Numbered from the stretch's first letter, positions 33,046-42,001 are shown. The stretch is DNA of 56,192 nt from an uncultured Allomuricauda sp. (GCF_937884665.1 NZ_CAKZYF010000163.1:1-56192), one strand, 5' to 3'. Numbers and translations are program-made. Notes: generated from the letters alone by a model not told the origin.

Positions 33046-33945
33046 ATGAATCCCAAGATTTTTTTTCGCTTTTTAGGTTTGGGTCTTCTGTTTTTTGCCA
33101 TACCGGCAACGGCATGGTCACAACAAGAACTGGCATACCAGCTCAAGAAAGATGACTTTTTTAAAATAGAGCAAAAGGCCCAACAACGTATCGTTCAAGA
33201 ATTGGAGGGCAGTATGCATGAGCTGACCAATGATTTGGAAGCCATTTTTACCTTTAAGGTCATTCAGAAAAACGAATCCAACTTTATCATCCAAATGGCT
33301 TTCGAGGACTTTGGTATGAAAACAACCTCCAACTTGCAGGGAGTACTTATCGATGTAAAAGCGTCCCAACCTGTGGAAGGGGATATGGTTTCTGAAATAT
33401 TTGCGGGCCTTGTAGGATACCAGCTGCAAATGACCCTGGGAAAAAGCGGAAAGATTGAAGAGGTAAAAGGAGGAAACGAGTTGGTGGAGAACATGATTTC
33501 GAAAGCAAGTATTACGGATGACTTCACAAAAAATTTGATGCGCAAATCCCTGGAAAAGGAATTCAGTTCCGCAGGTCTGGCCAAAAGCTTTGAACAGATG
33601 ACCTATTTTTATCCCGAGACTCCGGTTTCTGTGGGAGATGTCTGGAAAAATGAATTCACTGGGAAACTAAAAGCTAAAAACAACTGGAAATTGGAAGCAT
33701 TGGATTCCACGGAAGGGAAAATCCAAGGGAATTCCAATATCATAGTGGATACCAATGAGAACGGAACAGTAATGTCTTTAACAGGAACCCAGCAAACCGC
33801 GATCATTACCAACGCCGAAAATGGGTTTATCAAAACAATAGCCAGTGAGAGTTTTGCCGAAGGTGTTTCTAAAATGCCCCAAATGGGAAATGTAGATATC
33901 CCTACCTCCATAAAGTCGACCATCTCATACAAATTAATACAATAG
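33046..33945 (+). CDS. DUF6263 family secreted protein
   Basis: The 299-residue protein has a signal peptide (LLFFAIPATAWSQ, cleavage near residue 25) and a beta-rich body with alternating strands: YQLKKDDFFKIEQKAQQRIVQEL, then DLEAIFTFKVI, and YFYPETPVSVGDVWKNEF followed by W-L-ALD strands. The VSVGDVW motif and the KADDxFxxxxxxxQxI start are typical of DUF6263 envelope proteins in Bacteroidota, whose function is unknown. It is followed after 4 bp by a small membrane protein gene, probably co-transcribed. Confidence 0.75.
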   Translation: MNPKIFFRFLGLGLLFFAIPATAWSQQELAYQLKKDDFFKIEQKAQQRIVQELEGSMHELTNDLEAIFTFKVIQKNESNFIIQMAFEDFGMKTTSNLQGVLIDVKASQPVEGDMVSEIFAGLVGYQLQMTLGKSGKIEEVKGGNELVENMISKASITDDFTKNLMRKSLEKEFSSAGLAKSFEQMTYFYPETPVSVGDVWKNEFTGKLKAKNNWKLEALDSTEGKIQGNSNIIVDTNENGTVMSLTGTQQTAIITNAENGFIKTIASESFAEGVSKMPQMGNVDIPTSIKSTISYKLIQ

Positions 33946-33949
33946 CTCC

Positions 33950-34465
33950 ATGTTCAATAAGAATATAAAACTGATACTGGCTTTTCTTATAATTGCCTAT
34001 GCAGTATACCAATTTGTTGAAGGATATGTCGGAAACGGCATTGCCCTGATTTTTCTATCGTTGATTTTTGTTTTTCTCTATTTCAGAAATGAAATCATCC
34101 TTTTGGCTTTTCTCAGGATGCGGAAACAAGATATGGAGGGCACCCAAAAATGGTTATCCAAAATCAAAAACCCAGAGGCTTCTCTAATAAAAAAGCAACA
34201 GGGATATTACAATTATTTGCATGGAATCATTTTCTCCCAAAAAAACCTGACCCAAGCAGAAAAGTATTTCAAAAAGGCCCTTAAATTGGGATTGACCATG
34301 GATTATGATGTCGCCATGGCCAAACTGAGCCTTGCCGGAATTGCTATGCAGAAACGCAGAAAGCGTGAGGCGACCACATTATTGCAAGAAGCTAAAAAAC
34401 TGGACAAAAACAACATGTTGACGGACCAAATTAAAATGATGCAACAGCAAATGAAAAAAATATAA
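33950..34465 (+). CDS. Membrane protein with TPR-like cytoplasmic region
   Basis: The 171-residue protein has two adjacent N-terminal membrane helices (about 7-23 and 28-46) and a helical tail with TPR-like pairs (GYYNYLHGIIFSQKNLTQAEKYFKKALKLG and AMAKLSLAGIAMQKRRKREATTLLQEAKKLD, key pattern A-YF-KAL and A--L--A). It probably serves as a membrane-anchored protein-interaction module. It is tied to the DUF6263 gene by a 4-bp spacing. No family name can be given safely. Confidence 0.7.
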   Translation: MFNKNIKLILAFLIIAYAVYQFVEGYVGNGIALIFLSLIFVFLYFRNEIILLAFLRMRKQDMEGTQKWLSKIKNPEASLIKKQQGYYNYLHGIIFSQKNLTQAEKYFKKALKLGLTMDYDVAMAKLSLAGIAMQKRRKREATTLLQEAKKLDKNNMLTDQIKMMQQQMKKI

Positions 34466-34652
34466 CCTCGTTGTACCGATACGTTCTTGTAAAAAACATG
34501 TTTTAATCCAATTTTAGCGTTCAAAGCCCCGCACATCATTGAACCTGAAGATTCCCAAAATTTCCTTAAGGATAGTTAAATAATCCCGCCCAATCGATTT
34601 TTAGAGTAACCTTGTGGTTGTACATCAAGATACATCGACAAATCAATCTGAA

Positions 34653-35108
34653 ATGAAACAGCTTTTTATTCCGATCAGTGTCTTTTTATTCGTGTTGGGT
34701 GGACATACTCTTTTTGGACAAACGCAAAGCGATTCGCTGGCCATCCAACAGGTAGCTTTAGATTATATTGAATCCCAGCATAATGTAAATCCAGCGCAGT
34801 TTGCGCGGTCGGCACACCCAAGAATGGTCAAAAGGACCTTCTGGACCGACAAGAAAACGGGAAAAGAGTATTTGAGGGAAACCTTTACGGACGCCATGGT
34901 CCTCCTCGCGGAAACCTATAACCAAAAGGGAGATCAATTTCCTGAAAATCCGAAAAAAGAAGTGATTATCTTGGATATTTTTGATAAAACCGCTTCCGTA
35001 AAACTAGTTGCGGACGATTGGATAGATTACATGCATATCGTAAAGTTAAACGGAACTTGGCAATTGGTAAATGTACTGTGGCAGTTCAATGATTCTAAAG
35101 ACCATTAA
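34653..35108 (+). CDS. Secreted NTF2-like / putative lumazine-binding-fold protein
   Basis: Start chosen at the ATG at 34653, which gives a signal peptide (MKQLFIPISVFLFVLGG...LFGQ) for a 151-residue product; the frame is open to a GTG at 34614. The mature part begins SDSLAIQQVALDYIESQHNVNPAQFARSAHPRMVKRTFW and ends with VKLVADDWIDYMHIVKLNGTWQLVNVLWQF (key features: Y--S, H-R---R, DWIDY, LNGTW-LVNVLW). This is the NTF2-like fold of the Lumazine_bd_2 group. It is likely periplasmic; ligand unknown. Confidence 0.78.
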   Translation: MKQLFIPISVFLFVLGGHTLFGQTQSDSLAIQQVALDYIESQHNVNPAQFARSAHPRMVKRTFWTDKKTGKEYLRETFTDAMVLLAETYNQKGDQFPENPKKEVIILDIFDKTASVKLVADDWIDYMHIVKLNGTWQLVNVLWQFNDSKDH

Positions 35109-35171
35109 GAAAGTTTGGGGAGAAGGCGACATAAATCCAAACGATTTATTTCTAAAACCACCCCTAAAGCA

Positions 35172-36131
35172 TCACTTGCCTGCGTCCATCTCACGGTAAT
35201 ATCCCTTGTTGGGAATCTCGACCACATATTTTTTTCCAGAAGCATTATTTAAATGGGGCTCTCGCAACCACGGATTGTGCCGCTTCAAAATCTTGTAGTT
35301 GATCTCGTAGAGGTTGGCAAAATCGGCCCAACTGGTCACTGCGGTATCCACTTCCACCTTAAATGAAGGAACTGCTTTGTACAAATCTTCTTTTTCAACT
35401 TCAAAACCATATTTATCCGGGTTGGAAAGAATCTCTTTGAGCGCCAAAATCCGAAAAACATAACGTCCCGTTTCCTGGCCCAGTAACAAATCGTAGTAGT
35501 CGTCAACTTTTTGGATTTTCATATATTTTTGAATGCCCGCTGGTCCTGCATTATAAGATGCCGCGGCTAGGGTCCATGTACCAAACCGTTTTTTCCATTT
35601 ATAGATATATTCACAAGCAGCTTGCGTTGATTTCTCAATATGATAGCGTTCGTCCACATTTGAATTCACCTCCAAGCCATATTCTTTTCCGGTGGCTTTC
35701 ATAAAATGCCACATTCCGGCCGCGCCTTTGGGAGAAGCTACATCGATAAGTGCACTTTCAGCAACTGCCAAATACTTAAAGTCATCAGGGATACCATTTT
35801 TTTCCAAAATGGGCTCTATTACCGGAAAATACTTGTTGGCACGCTTCATCAATAGTAGCGCATTGGATTGCCAGTAGGTGTTCACCAAAAATTCCCGGTC
35901 CACCCGCTCCAAAACTTCAGGGTCTTTTAAGGGTACGTCCTCTCCCGCAAAATTTAAATCCTCAGGAATCTCTATCGCACTGATTTGATAACCATCCGTC
36001 ACATTCTTCTCTGGGGCTTTAACTTTTTCTGGTGCTGCTTTCTCCTGGGGAGAAGATTGGACCGCAAATATCAAGCTGCCCACCACTACCATTAAACCAA
36101 TAGCTGCCAATGTATTTTTTACGTATTTCAT
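35172..36131 (-). CDS. Periplasmic lytic transglycosylase (MltD-like, SLT domain)
   Basis: The start is the ATG at 36131; the longer frame begins at a TTG. The 319-residue product has an N-terminal signal or anchor helix and an acidic linker, then an SLT domain: FKYLAVAESALIDVASPKGAAGMWHFMKATGKEYGL (key features ES with the catalytic Glu, S--GA-G-WQF-like) and TLAAASYNAGPAGIQKY (YNAG motif). A C-terminal region (VTSWADFANLYEINYKILKRHNPWL) resembles a LysM-type peptidoglycan-binding unit. It should cleave glycan strands in the cell wall. The alpha/beta hydrolase gene lies 26 bp upstream on the same strand. Confidence 0.9.
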   Translation of the reverse strand: MKYVKNTLAAIGLMVVVGSLIFAVQSSPQEKAAPEKVKAPEKNVTDGYQISAIEIPEDLNFAGEDVPLKDPEVLERVDREFLVNTYWQSNALLLMKRANKYFPVIEPILEKNGIPDDFKYLAVAESALIDVASPKGAAGMWHFMKATGKEYGLEVNSNVDERYHIEKSTQAACEYIYKWKKRFGTWTLAAASYNAGPAGIQKYMKIQKVDDYYDLLLGQETGRYVFRILALKEILSNPDKYGFEVEKEDLYKAVPSFKVEVDTAVTSWADFANLYEINYKILKRHNPWLREPHLNNASGKKYVVEIPNKGYYREMDAGK

Positions 36132-36157
36132 ATACACCAATTAATTGAATAAAGATA

Positions 36158-36835
36158 CTATATAGAACTGCCTTCTTCTAAAATAATTGCAGGAAGATGC
36201 TCATTAAACCACTTGGCACGATGGATGATCATAGCGTGCCTTCCCTTCTTGACCTCAACGTAATTTTGGATATTGGCCACCGGAAAAACCGCATCCAGTT
36301 CTCCTTGAATATGAGTGAGGTTCGGCAAAGGGGTTTCTTGGGACCAATTGACAATTTGGTCTATGGCCCAATCAATGTATTGTTTGTTGCGGATAGAAAG
36401 ATATTTTTCATACAGCTCCAAACGTTTGGTGACGGTTTCACCAAAGGCGTACTTGGCCAAAAGTTCCACATTGTTGACCAAACCTGTAGGAAGCAATTTG
36501 TGGATTTTGGTATACTTCGCAAAAACCATTCGCTTGGGAAGTTCTTTTTTGCTCTTAACGGCGGAAACCACAATTATTTTTCGCGTATTGATGTGTTTGG
36601 CCATTTCTTGCACCAACATACCTCCAAAGGAAACCCCCAGCAATACCGGATTTTTGTGATGTACTTGTGTTACCATTTTTTTGGCGTATGCACTTAAAGT
36701 CATTCCTTGGGATGGAAGAAACCAGTCCAGTTTATGGACAATGAACAAGTCTTCGGGCAAACGGATACCATCAAAAATAGACGAATTGGCGGCCATTCCC
36801 GGCATTAGGAAAACATGGATATTAAGGTCGGGCAT
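36158..36835 (-). CDS. Alpha/beta hydrolase
   Basis: A 225-residue single-domain hydrolase. The nucleophile elbow GVSFGG (about 67-72, Ser69) follows NPVLL, the acid is probably the Asp in GELDAVFPV, and a histidine occurs in KKGRHAMIIHRA near 199-205. MPGMAANSSIFDGI near the N-terminus is the oxyanion-type loop. Soluble, no signal peptide. Substrate unknown. It is co-directional with the lytic transglycosylase gene, so they may share a transcript. Confidence 0.85.
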   Translation of the reverse strand: MPDLNIHVFLMPGMAANSSIFDGIRLPEDLFIVHKLDWFLPSQGMTLSAYAKKMVTQVHHKNPVLLGVSFGGMLVQEMAKHINTRKIIVVSAVKSKKELPKRMVFAKYTKIHKLLPTGLVNNVELLAKYAFGETVTKRLELYEKYLSIRNKQYIDWAIDQIVNWSQETPLPNLTHIQGELDAVFPVANIQNYVEVKKGRHAMIIHRAKWFNEHLPAIILEEGSSI

Positions 36836-36993
36836 TTATCACCCAATATCGATTTGGCTAGGAATTTAAGGATTTTTTGACTAATTTTGTATCCCTTTAT
36901 GATAGCCCCACATGTATAACATCTTGCTAAATCTTTAATTTTACTTACCTCTGCGTAAGTCATTTACATAAAGCCAATTTAAAATAGTACTAT

Positions 36994-37287
36994 ATGACAG
37001 AAATTGAAGTTAAGGACAACGGTTTCCTTCGTCAATTCGAAACAAAAGTGGACGGGCACTTAGCTAAAATTGAATATTCTTCCCAGGAGCGGAAAGTTTT
37101 CCTGACAAAATTGGTAATTCCAGAGGAAATTACCCAAGAAGGTTTTAAAGAGGCCTTTATCAAAGAAGTTCTCCATCAAATTCAAGAAAGAAATCTAAGG
37201 GTTGTACCTACCAGTCCCCATATTGCAGGATTTTTGAGAAAGAACCGACAGTATAAGGAAATGCTTCCTGTAGGGATACGAATCTAA
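36994..37287 (+). CDS. Small GNAT-like N-acetyltransferase (COG2388/YidJ-type)
   Basis: The 97-residue protein matches the short GNAT form: DNGFLRQFETKVDGHLAKIEYS, LTKLVIPEEITQEGFKEAFIKEVLHQIQERNLRVVPTSPHIAGFLRKN (key features: L-IP-E--G-G-A--L, and V-P-CP-VAxFLxxN where the usual Cys is Ser). This family includes GTLF-like, human NATD1-type domains thought to bind acetyl-CoA. Target unknown. The gene stands alone with its own terminator; 157 bp upstream is a TAATTTTG at 36882-36889 that could be the -7 promoter box. Confidence 0.78.
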   Translation: MTEIEVKDNGFLRQFETKVDGHLAKIEYSSQERKVFLTKLVIPEEITQEGFKEAFIKEVLHQIQERNLRVVPTSPHIAGFLRKNRQYKEMLPVGIRI

Positions 37288-37306
37288 AAACGAATTAAAA
37301 TTGAAC

Positions 37307-37334
37307 AAAACCTCTCCCTTCGAGAGGTTTTTTT
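37307..37334 (+). terminator. Rho-independent terminator after the GNAT-like gene
   Basis: AAAACCTCTC (37307-37316) pairs with GAGAGGTTTT (37322-37331) around a CCTTC loop, with a T-run to 37334. The T-run reaches the stop codon of the convergent mtaB gene, and the flanking A-run lets it act for both. Confidence 0.9.
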
Positions 37335-38676
37335 ATGCCATGACCTGTTCGGCGACAAACTCAAATCGAACTAGACCGTCTTCATCAATTCGCGTAAGCT
37401 CCACGGGTTCCAGGGTATTTACCAAATCAGGGTTCCAAGGTGCTTTCACCTTAACGTAGTTTTCAGTGAATCCATGAATGTATCCTGATTTGTTTTCTCC
37501 TTCGAACAAAACGGTTCTATGCGTCCCCAATTGACTTTCATAAAATGCCCGACGCTTTTTGGCGGAAAGTCCCCGCAGCATTTTGCTACGCTTGGCACGA
37601 ACGTTTTTGGGCACGACCCCATCCATAGTGACAGCCTTCGTATTGTCACGCTCTGAATATGTAAAGACATGTAAATAGGAAATGTCAAGTTCGTTGAGGA
37701 AATTATACGTTTCCAAAAAATGGGCGTCCGTTTCACCCGGAAAGCCGACAATTACATCTACGCCGATACACGCATGGGGCATCACTTGGCGAATTTGCAA
37801 AACACGCTCCGCATACAAATTGGTCAAATACCGACGACGCATTTTTCTCAAAATGGCATCGCTTCCACTTTGTAGGGGAATGTGAAAATGAGGCACAAAG
37901 CACTTGCTTCGCGCAACAAAATCAATGATTTCATTCTTCAGAAGGTTGGGTTCAATCGAGGAAATACGGAGTCGATGTATTCCCTGTACCGTATCTAATG
38001 CCCGTACCAAATCCAGAAAAGTGTGCTGGTGCCTTTTGTTTCCAAATTCCCCTTTACCGTAATCTCCTATGTTCACCCCGGTTAGCACAATTTCTTTAAT
38101 TCCCCTTGAAGCAATTTCCGAGGCATTTCTCAATACATTATCCAAGGTATCACTGCGTGAAATACCGCGGGCCAGAGGTATGGTGCAATACGAACATTTA
38201 TAATCACAGCCATCCTGGACTTTTAAAAAAGCGCGGGTCCGGTCACCTATGGCATAACTACCCACATAAAAGTTGGCTTCGTCAATCTCGCAGGAATGTA
38301 TTTGGGCCTCTGCCCTGTTCCGTTCCGTTTGTTGCAACAAATCGTTCAGATAATCTGTGATCTTAAATTTTTCAGTAGCGCCCAGTACAAGGTCGACACC
38401 ATCCACACGGGCCAGTTCTTCCGGTTTTAACTGCGCATAACAGCCAACAGCGATTACAAAAGCTTCGGGATTGCCTTTCTGGGACTGTTTTACTATTGTT
38501 TTGAAACGCTTGTCCGCATTTTCGGTCACGGAGCAAGTATTGATTACATAAATGTCGGCCGCTTGGGAAAAATCCACACGATCAAAGCCCTCGCTTTCAA
38601 AGCTGCGTGCGATAGTGGAGGTCTCAGAGAAATTGAGCTTGCATCCTAGGGTATAAAAAGCAACTTTTTTGGACAT
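37333..38676 (-). CDS. mtaB: tRNA (N6-L-threonylcarbamoyladenosine(37)-C2)-methylthiotransferase MtaB
   Basis: MtaB adds a methylthio group to t6A37 in ANN-decoding tRNAs. The 447-residue length fits. The N-terminal UPF0004 domain has three cluster cysteines (Cys12 in TLGCKLN, Cys48 in NTCSVT and Cys79 in VGCYAQ). The radical SAM motif CDYKCSYC gives Cys157, Cys161 and Cys164. IPLQSGSD and VIVGFPGET are later family motifs, and the last 60 residues are a TRAM domain. NTCSVT with the GCKLN start marks the MtaB group rather than MiaB or RimO. Confidence 0.95.
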   Translation of the reverse strand: MSKKVAFYTLGCKLNFSETSTIARSFESEGFDRVDFSQAADIYVINTCSVTENADKRFKTIVKQSQKGNPEAFVIAVGCYAQLKPEELARVDGVDLVLGATEKFKITDYLNDLLQQTERNRAEAQIHSCEIDEANFYVGSYAIGDRTRAFLKVQDGCDYKCSYCTIPLARGISRSDTLDNVLRNASEIASRGIKEIVLTGVNIGDYGKGEFGNKRHQHTFLDLVRALDTVQGIHRLRISSIEPNLLKNEIIDFVARSKCFVPHFHIPLQSGSDAILRKMRRRYLTNLYAERVLQIRQVMPHACIGVDVIVGFPGETDAHFLETYNFLNELDISYLHVFTYSERDNTKAVTMDGVVPKNVRAKRSKMLRGLSAKKRRAFYESQLGTHRTVLFEGENKSGYIHGFTENYVKVKAPWNPDLVNTLEPVELTRIDEDGLVRFEFVAEQVMA

Positions 38677-38752
38677 ACGCCGTTATAAATAGGGCAGCAA
38701 AGGTAATAAATAGCTACAAAAAGAAGTCCACTTCAAGAATGACTGGCTGGCA

Positions 38753-39928
38753 TTATTCCTTACGCCATTTCTTGGTCAATTCAAAAACATGATCCAAAAC
38801 GGCTTCTTCAATCTTATCAAATTCCATATCTCGCCGCTTCATCATGGCAGCGGCCGTTTCGTAAGCCTTCTTAGTTCGGTACGTGGAAAATCCTGAAGCC
38901 CCGCCCCAGCTGAAACTCGGAATAAAATTCCGGGGAAAACCACTTCCAAAGATATTGGCGCTTACGCCGACCACAGTACCTGTATTGAACATGGTGTTGA
39001 TACCACATTTGCTATGATCTCCCATAATCAAACCGCAAAACTGCAGTCCCGTCTGTGCAAATCCCTCGGTTTTATAATCCCATAGTCGAACAGGGGCGTA
39101 GTTGTTTTTCAGATTTGAGGTGTTGGTATCCGCTCCCAAATTACACCATTCTCCCAAGACAGAATTTCCCAAAAAACCCTCATGTCCTTTGTTGGAATGG
39201 GCAAAAAGAACCGAGTTGCTTACCTCGCCCCCAACTTTGCAATAAGGCCCAAAGGTTGAGGGACCGTAAAGCTTAGCCCCCATTTTAATGACAGCATTAT
39301 CACAGAGGGCCAATCCACCACGGATGGTACAACCTTCCATAATTTGGGCACCTTTCCCAATGTATATGGGTCCTGTTGAAGCGTTCAAAATGCTAAATTC
39401 CACTTGGGCACCTTCTTCCAAAAAAATATTTTCAGAATTCAGCACTTGGTTGGTTGTGGAAAGGGGCTGACTTTGGCGGCCTTGGGTCAGCATGTTGAAA
39501 TCTGACTGAAGTGCCTCCGCATTTTTAGAAAAAATATCCCAAACATTTTCAATTTTTAAAGGGACATGTTCCAAAACGATTCGTTTGCATTTCGACAAGT
39601 CGTATTTCTCAACAGGAGTTTCGGTAAAAAAGGCGACCAATACGTCCCCATCAAATAGCGCCTCGTCCTCTTTGAGCGCCTTAATTTTCTGGACCAACTT
39701 ATTATCCGGAAGATAATTAGCGGAAATTACGATATTCTGTGATGCTGTTTTTAAAGGAAACTTTTGGGATAAATGGGTTTTTGTTTGGGTACTTACCGAG
39801 GTCATCAACCATTTTTCCCATTTTTCCTTGATGGTAAGTATGCCCATTCTAATTTCCGCGACAGGTCTGGTAAAGGTGAAAGGAAGGAAGGAATCCCAAA
39901 GGCTTCCATCAGAAAGGATATAGTTCAT
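38753..39928 (-). CDS. GlmU-like sugar nucleotidyltransferase family protein
   Basis: Start chosen at the ATG at 39928 (MNYILSDGSLWDSFLPFTFTRP); the longer frame to 39988 runs through the terminator of rpmE. The 391-residue product has an N-terminal region akin to the nucleotidyltransferase fold but without the usual LAAGxGTRM loop, and a C-terminal left-handed beta helix (about 175-350) with hexapeptide-type repeats: GPIYIGKGAQIMEGCTIRGG, NAVIKMGAKLYG and GNSVLGEWCNLGADTNTSN. In flavobacteria a gene of this kind regularly follows rpmE. Whether it still uses nucleotides is doubtful; substrate unknown. Confidence 0.85.
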   Translation of the reverse strand: MNYILSDGSLWDSFLPFTFTRPVAEIRMGILTIKEKWEKWLMTSVSTQTKTHLSQKFPLKTASQNIVISANYLPDNKLVQKIKALKEDEALFDGDVLVAFFTETPVEKYDLSKCKRIVLEHVPLKIENVWDIFSKNAEALQSDFNMLTQGRQSQPLSTTNQVLNSENIFLEEGAQVEFSILNASTGPIYIGKGAQIMEGCTIRGGLALCDNAVIKMGAKLYGPSTFGPYCKVGGEVSNSVLFAHSNKGHEGFLGNSVLGEWCNLGADTNTSNLKNNYAPVRLWDYKTEGFAQTGLQFCGLIMGDHSKCGINTMFNTGTVVGVSANIFGSGFPRNFIPSFSWGGASGFSTYRTKKAYETAAAMMKRRDMEFDKIEEAVLDHVFELTKKWRKE

Positions 39929-39949
39929 GGTCTTGGTTTCATCATGGTA

Positions 39950-39983
39950 AAAATAAAAAATGCCACTGAGAGTTTCAGTGGCA
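39950..39983 (-). terminator. Terminator hairpin between rpmE and the GlmU-like gene
   Basis: TGCCACTGA (39961-39969) pairs with TCAGTGGCA (39975-39983) around GAGTT. Read on the minus strand the stem runs into TTTTTTATTTT. It lies between the rpmE stop at 40013 and the downstream ATG at 39928, so the downstream gene depends on read-through or its own promoter. Confidence 0.85.
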
Positions 39984-40012
39984 TGCAAAGTCGTATCAAA
40001 GGGAAATCAAGT

Positions 40013-40279
40013 TCAGTCTTCTTTCTCCTCTTTACTGAACTTTTTATACTTGTTTTTAAATTTATCGATCCTACCGGCAGTATCCACCAATTTGGTCTTG
40101 CCCGTGTAATACGGATGGGATGTCCTGGAAATTTCCAACTTCACCAAAGGATATTCAACACCATCCACTGTTATGGTCTCTTTAGCCTCTGCTGTTGACT
40201 TGGTGATAAAAACATCTTCATTAGACATGTCCTTAAATGCCACCAGTCTGTAATTGGAAGGATGAATATCTTTTCTCAT
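40013..40279 (-). CDS. rpmE2: 50S ribosomal protein L31, type B
   Basis: An 88-residue L31 of type B (zinc-free): MRKDIHPSNYRLVAFKDMSN, then FITKSTAEAKETI, and EYPLVKLEISRTSHPYYTGK with the conserved SSHPFYTGK-like motif. Type A forms have a CxxC pair, which is missing here. L31 bridges the large and small subunits near the 5S rRNA. A charged C-terminal tail follows the core. A strong terminator lies just downstream. Confidence 0.96.
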   Translation of the reverse strand: MRKDIHPSNYRLVAFKDMSNEDVFITKSTAEAKETITVDGVEYPLVKLEISRTSHPYYTGKTKLVDTAGRIDKFKNKYKKFSKEEKED

Positions 40280-40435
40280 GGTCTTAATCTCAAAAAATTT
40301 TCAGCGTGCAAATTTAATCATTTCTTTTACACGGACAACCTAAAAGTCGTAAAAAAGAAAAATCTATCTTGCCTTTGTAACAAAATTTTCTTTTGCTTCA
40401 CTAACCAATGAAAACAACGCTAAAAATTTATTGAA

Positions 40436-40957
40436 ATGGACGAAAATCAACCTAAACCTGGCAAATTTGCTTTAAGATTCGGTCTTATTTTAGGTGCCAT
40501 ATCCATGGTATTCAATATCATGCTGATGTCCCAAGGGCTTCATTATGAGCAAACCCTACCCATCCAAATCATCGGTATCGTTATCCTTACAACCGTGGTG
40601 ATAATCGGAATACAGCAGTTCAAAAAAGCAAATGGAGGTTTCTTGGCGTTAGGGGACGCCCTTAAATTGGGGACCGGAATTGCCGTAGTGGCCGCCGTAA
40701 TCGGACTGCTTTACTTTTTTATTCTTTCTAATTTTATCGAACCTGGATTTATGGACAAAGTCTACGAAATTGGTAAAGAAAAAGCACTAGTGGACAACCC
40801 TGAACTTACTGAAGAACAAATAGACCAAGGTATCGCCATGCAGAAAAAATTTGCTTGGATCGCCTATCCCGTCATACTGATAATTCAGGCCGTAATTGGA
40901 TTGGTGGCAGGGCTTGTAGGGGGATTGATCTTCAAAAAAGCAAAGCCTGACTACTAA
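40436..40957 (+). CDS. DUF4199 membrane protein
   Basis: The 173-residue protein has four membrane helices (about 12-32, 42-60, 74-97 and 142-165), a conserved start with GKFALRFGLILG and the DUF4199 features GFLALGDALKLGTGIAV and YFFILSNFIEPGFMDKV, followed by the amphipathic helix with MQKKF. The family is found almost only in Bacteroidota and its function is unknown. It precedes a GT2 glycosyltransferase by 41 bp, a neighbour pair seen commonly in this group, so a role in envelope glycan or lipid handling is possible. Confidence 0.85.
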   Translation: MDENQPKPGKFALRFGLILGAISMVFNIMLMSQGLHYEQTLPIQIIGIVILTTVVIIGIQQFKKANGGFLALGDALKLGTGIAVVAAVIGLLYFFILSNFIEPGFMDKVYEIGKEKALVDNPELTEEQIDQGIAMQKKFAWIAYPVILIIQAVIGLVAGLVGGLIFKKAKPDY

Positions 40958-40998
40958 CGAAAAAGTACTACTTTTGAGGAGAATTCCAGAAATACGCA

Positions 40999-41958
40999 AT
41001 GCAAATTTCCGTTGTTATTCCTTTACTTAACGAAAAGGATTCACTAACAGAATTACACGATTGGATTGTACAGGTAATGCAATCCAATCATTTTTTATAT
41101 GAAATTCTCTTTATCGATGATGGAAGTACAGATGGCTCTTGGGAAATAATAGAGATTTTATCCCAAAAAAACCCTCTTGTAAAGGGCCTTCGTTTTTTAA
41201 AGAACTTTGGGAAATCCCAGGCACTTCACGCCGGGTTCAAGGCTGCTAAAGGCGATGTGGTCATCACCATGGACGCCGACCTTCAGGACAATCCCGAGGA
41301 AATTCCCCACCTGTTCCATATGGTTCAAGAAGAAGGATATCAGGTCGTTTCAGGCTGGAAGAAAAAGCGCTATGATTCGGTAATCACGAAAAACATTCCT
41401 TCCAAACTCTTTAATTGGGCCGCAAGAAAAACATCGGGACTCAAACTGCATGATTTCAATTGCGGACTTAAGGCACTCCACAGTGATGTGGTAAAAACCA
41501 TTGAGGTGTCAGGAGAAATGCATCGTTACATTCCGGTTTTGGCCAAAAATGCAGGTTTTCCCAGAATAACTGAAAAGGTGGTGCAGCACCAAGCCCGAAA
41601 ATACGGAAATACCAAATTTGGTGCTGAACGGTTTATCAATGGATTTTTGGACTTGATCACCATTTGGTTTGTTTCAAAATTTGGACGCCAACCCATGCAT
41701 TTGTTCGGTGCTCTGGGGGTTCTGATGTTTATAGTAGGTTTTGGATTTTCCATTTACTTAGGCGTGGATAAGCTTTTTGTGAATCCCAAAGGACGGTTGA
41801 TAACCGCACGCCCTCAATTTTACATCGCCTTGACCGCCATGCTTATCGGCACCCAGTTTTTTTTAGCTGGTTTTTTGGGCGAAATTTTGGTACGTTCCCG
41901 CAAAAACGATACACGATACACCATCGCGGATAAAATTAACCTGAAGGAAACTTCTTAA
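40999..41958 (+). CDS. GT2 family glycosyltransferase (GtrB/DPM1-like, polyprenyl-phosphate type)
   Basis: A 319-residue membrane-bound glycosyltransferase. The GT-A domain has VVIPLLNEKDSL (5-16), FIDDGSTDGSW (39-49, with Asp40/Asp41 for nucleotide and metal) and the DAD motif in MDADLQDNPEE (91-101). HDFNCGLKA and HRYIPVLA are typical of the DPM1/GtrB branch, which moves a sugar to a polyprenyl phosphate at the inner membrane. Two C-terminal membrane helices lie at about 232-254 and 273-296. Acceptor and sugar are not known. Confidence 0.92.
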   Translation: MQISVVIPLLNEKDSLTELHDWIVQVMQSNHFLYEILFIDDGSTDGSWEIIEILSQKNPLVKGLRFLKNFGKSQALHAGFKAAKGDVVITMDADLQDNPEEIPHLFHMVQEEGYQVVSGWKKKRYDSVITKNIPSKLFNWAARKTSGLKLHDFNCGLKALHSDVVKTIEVSGEMHRYIPVLAKNAGFPRITEKVVQHQARKYGNTKFGAERFINGFLDLITIWFVSKFGRQPMHLFGALGVLMFIVGFGFSIYLGVDKLFVNPKGRLITARPQFYIALTAMLIGTQFFLAGFLGEILVRSRKNDTRYTIADKINLKETS

Positions 41959-41963
41959 GCAAT

Positions 41964-41971
41964 TAACTTTG
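41964..41971 (+). promoter_or_regulatory. Putative -7 promoter element of the phospho-sugar mutase gene
   Basis: TAACTTTG matches TAnnTTTG exactly, 30 bases before the ATG at 42002. No TTTG box is seen at the -33 position. Confidence 0.35.
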
Positions 41972-42001
41972 TAATTTTACGGGAAACAACCACGCGTTTA
42001 T

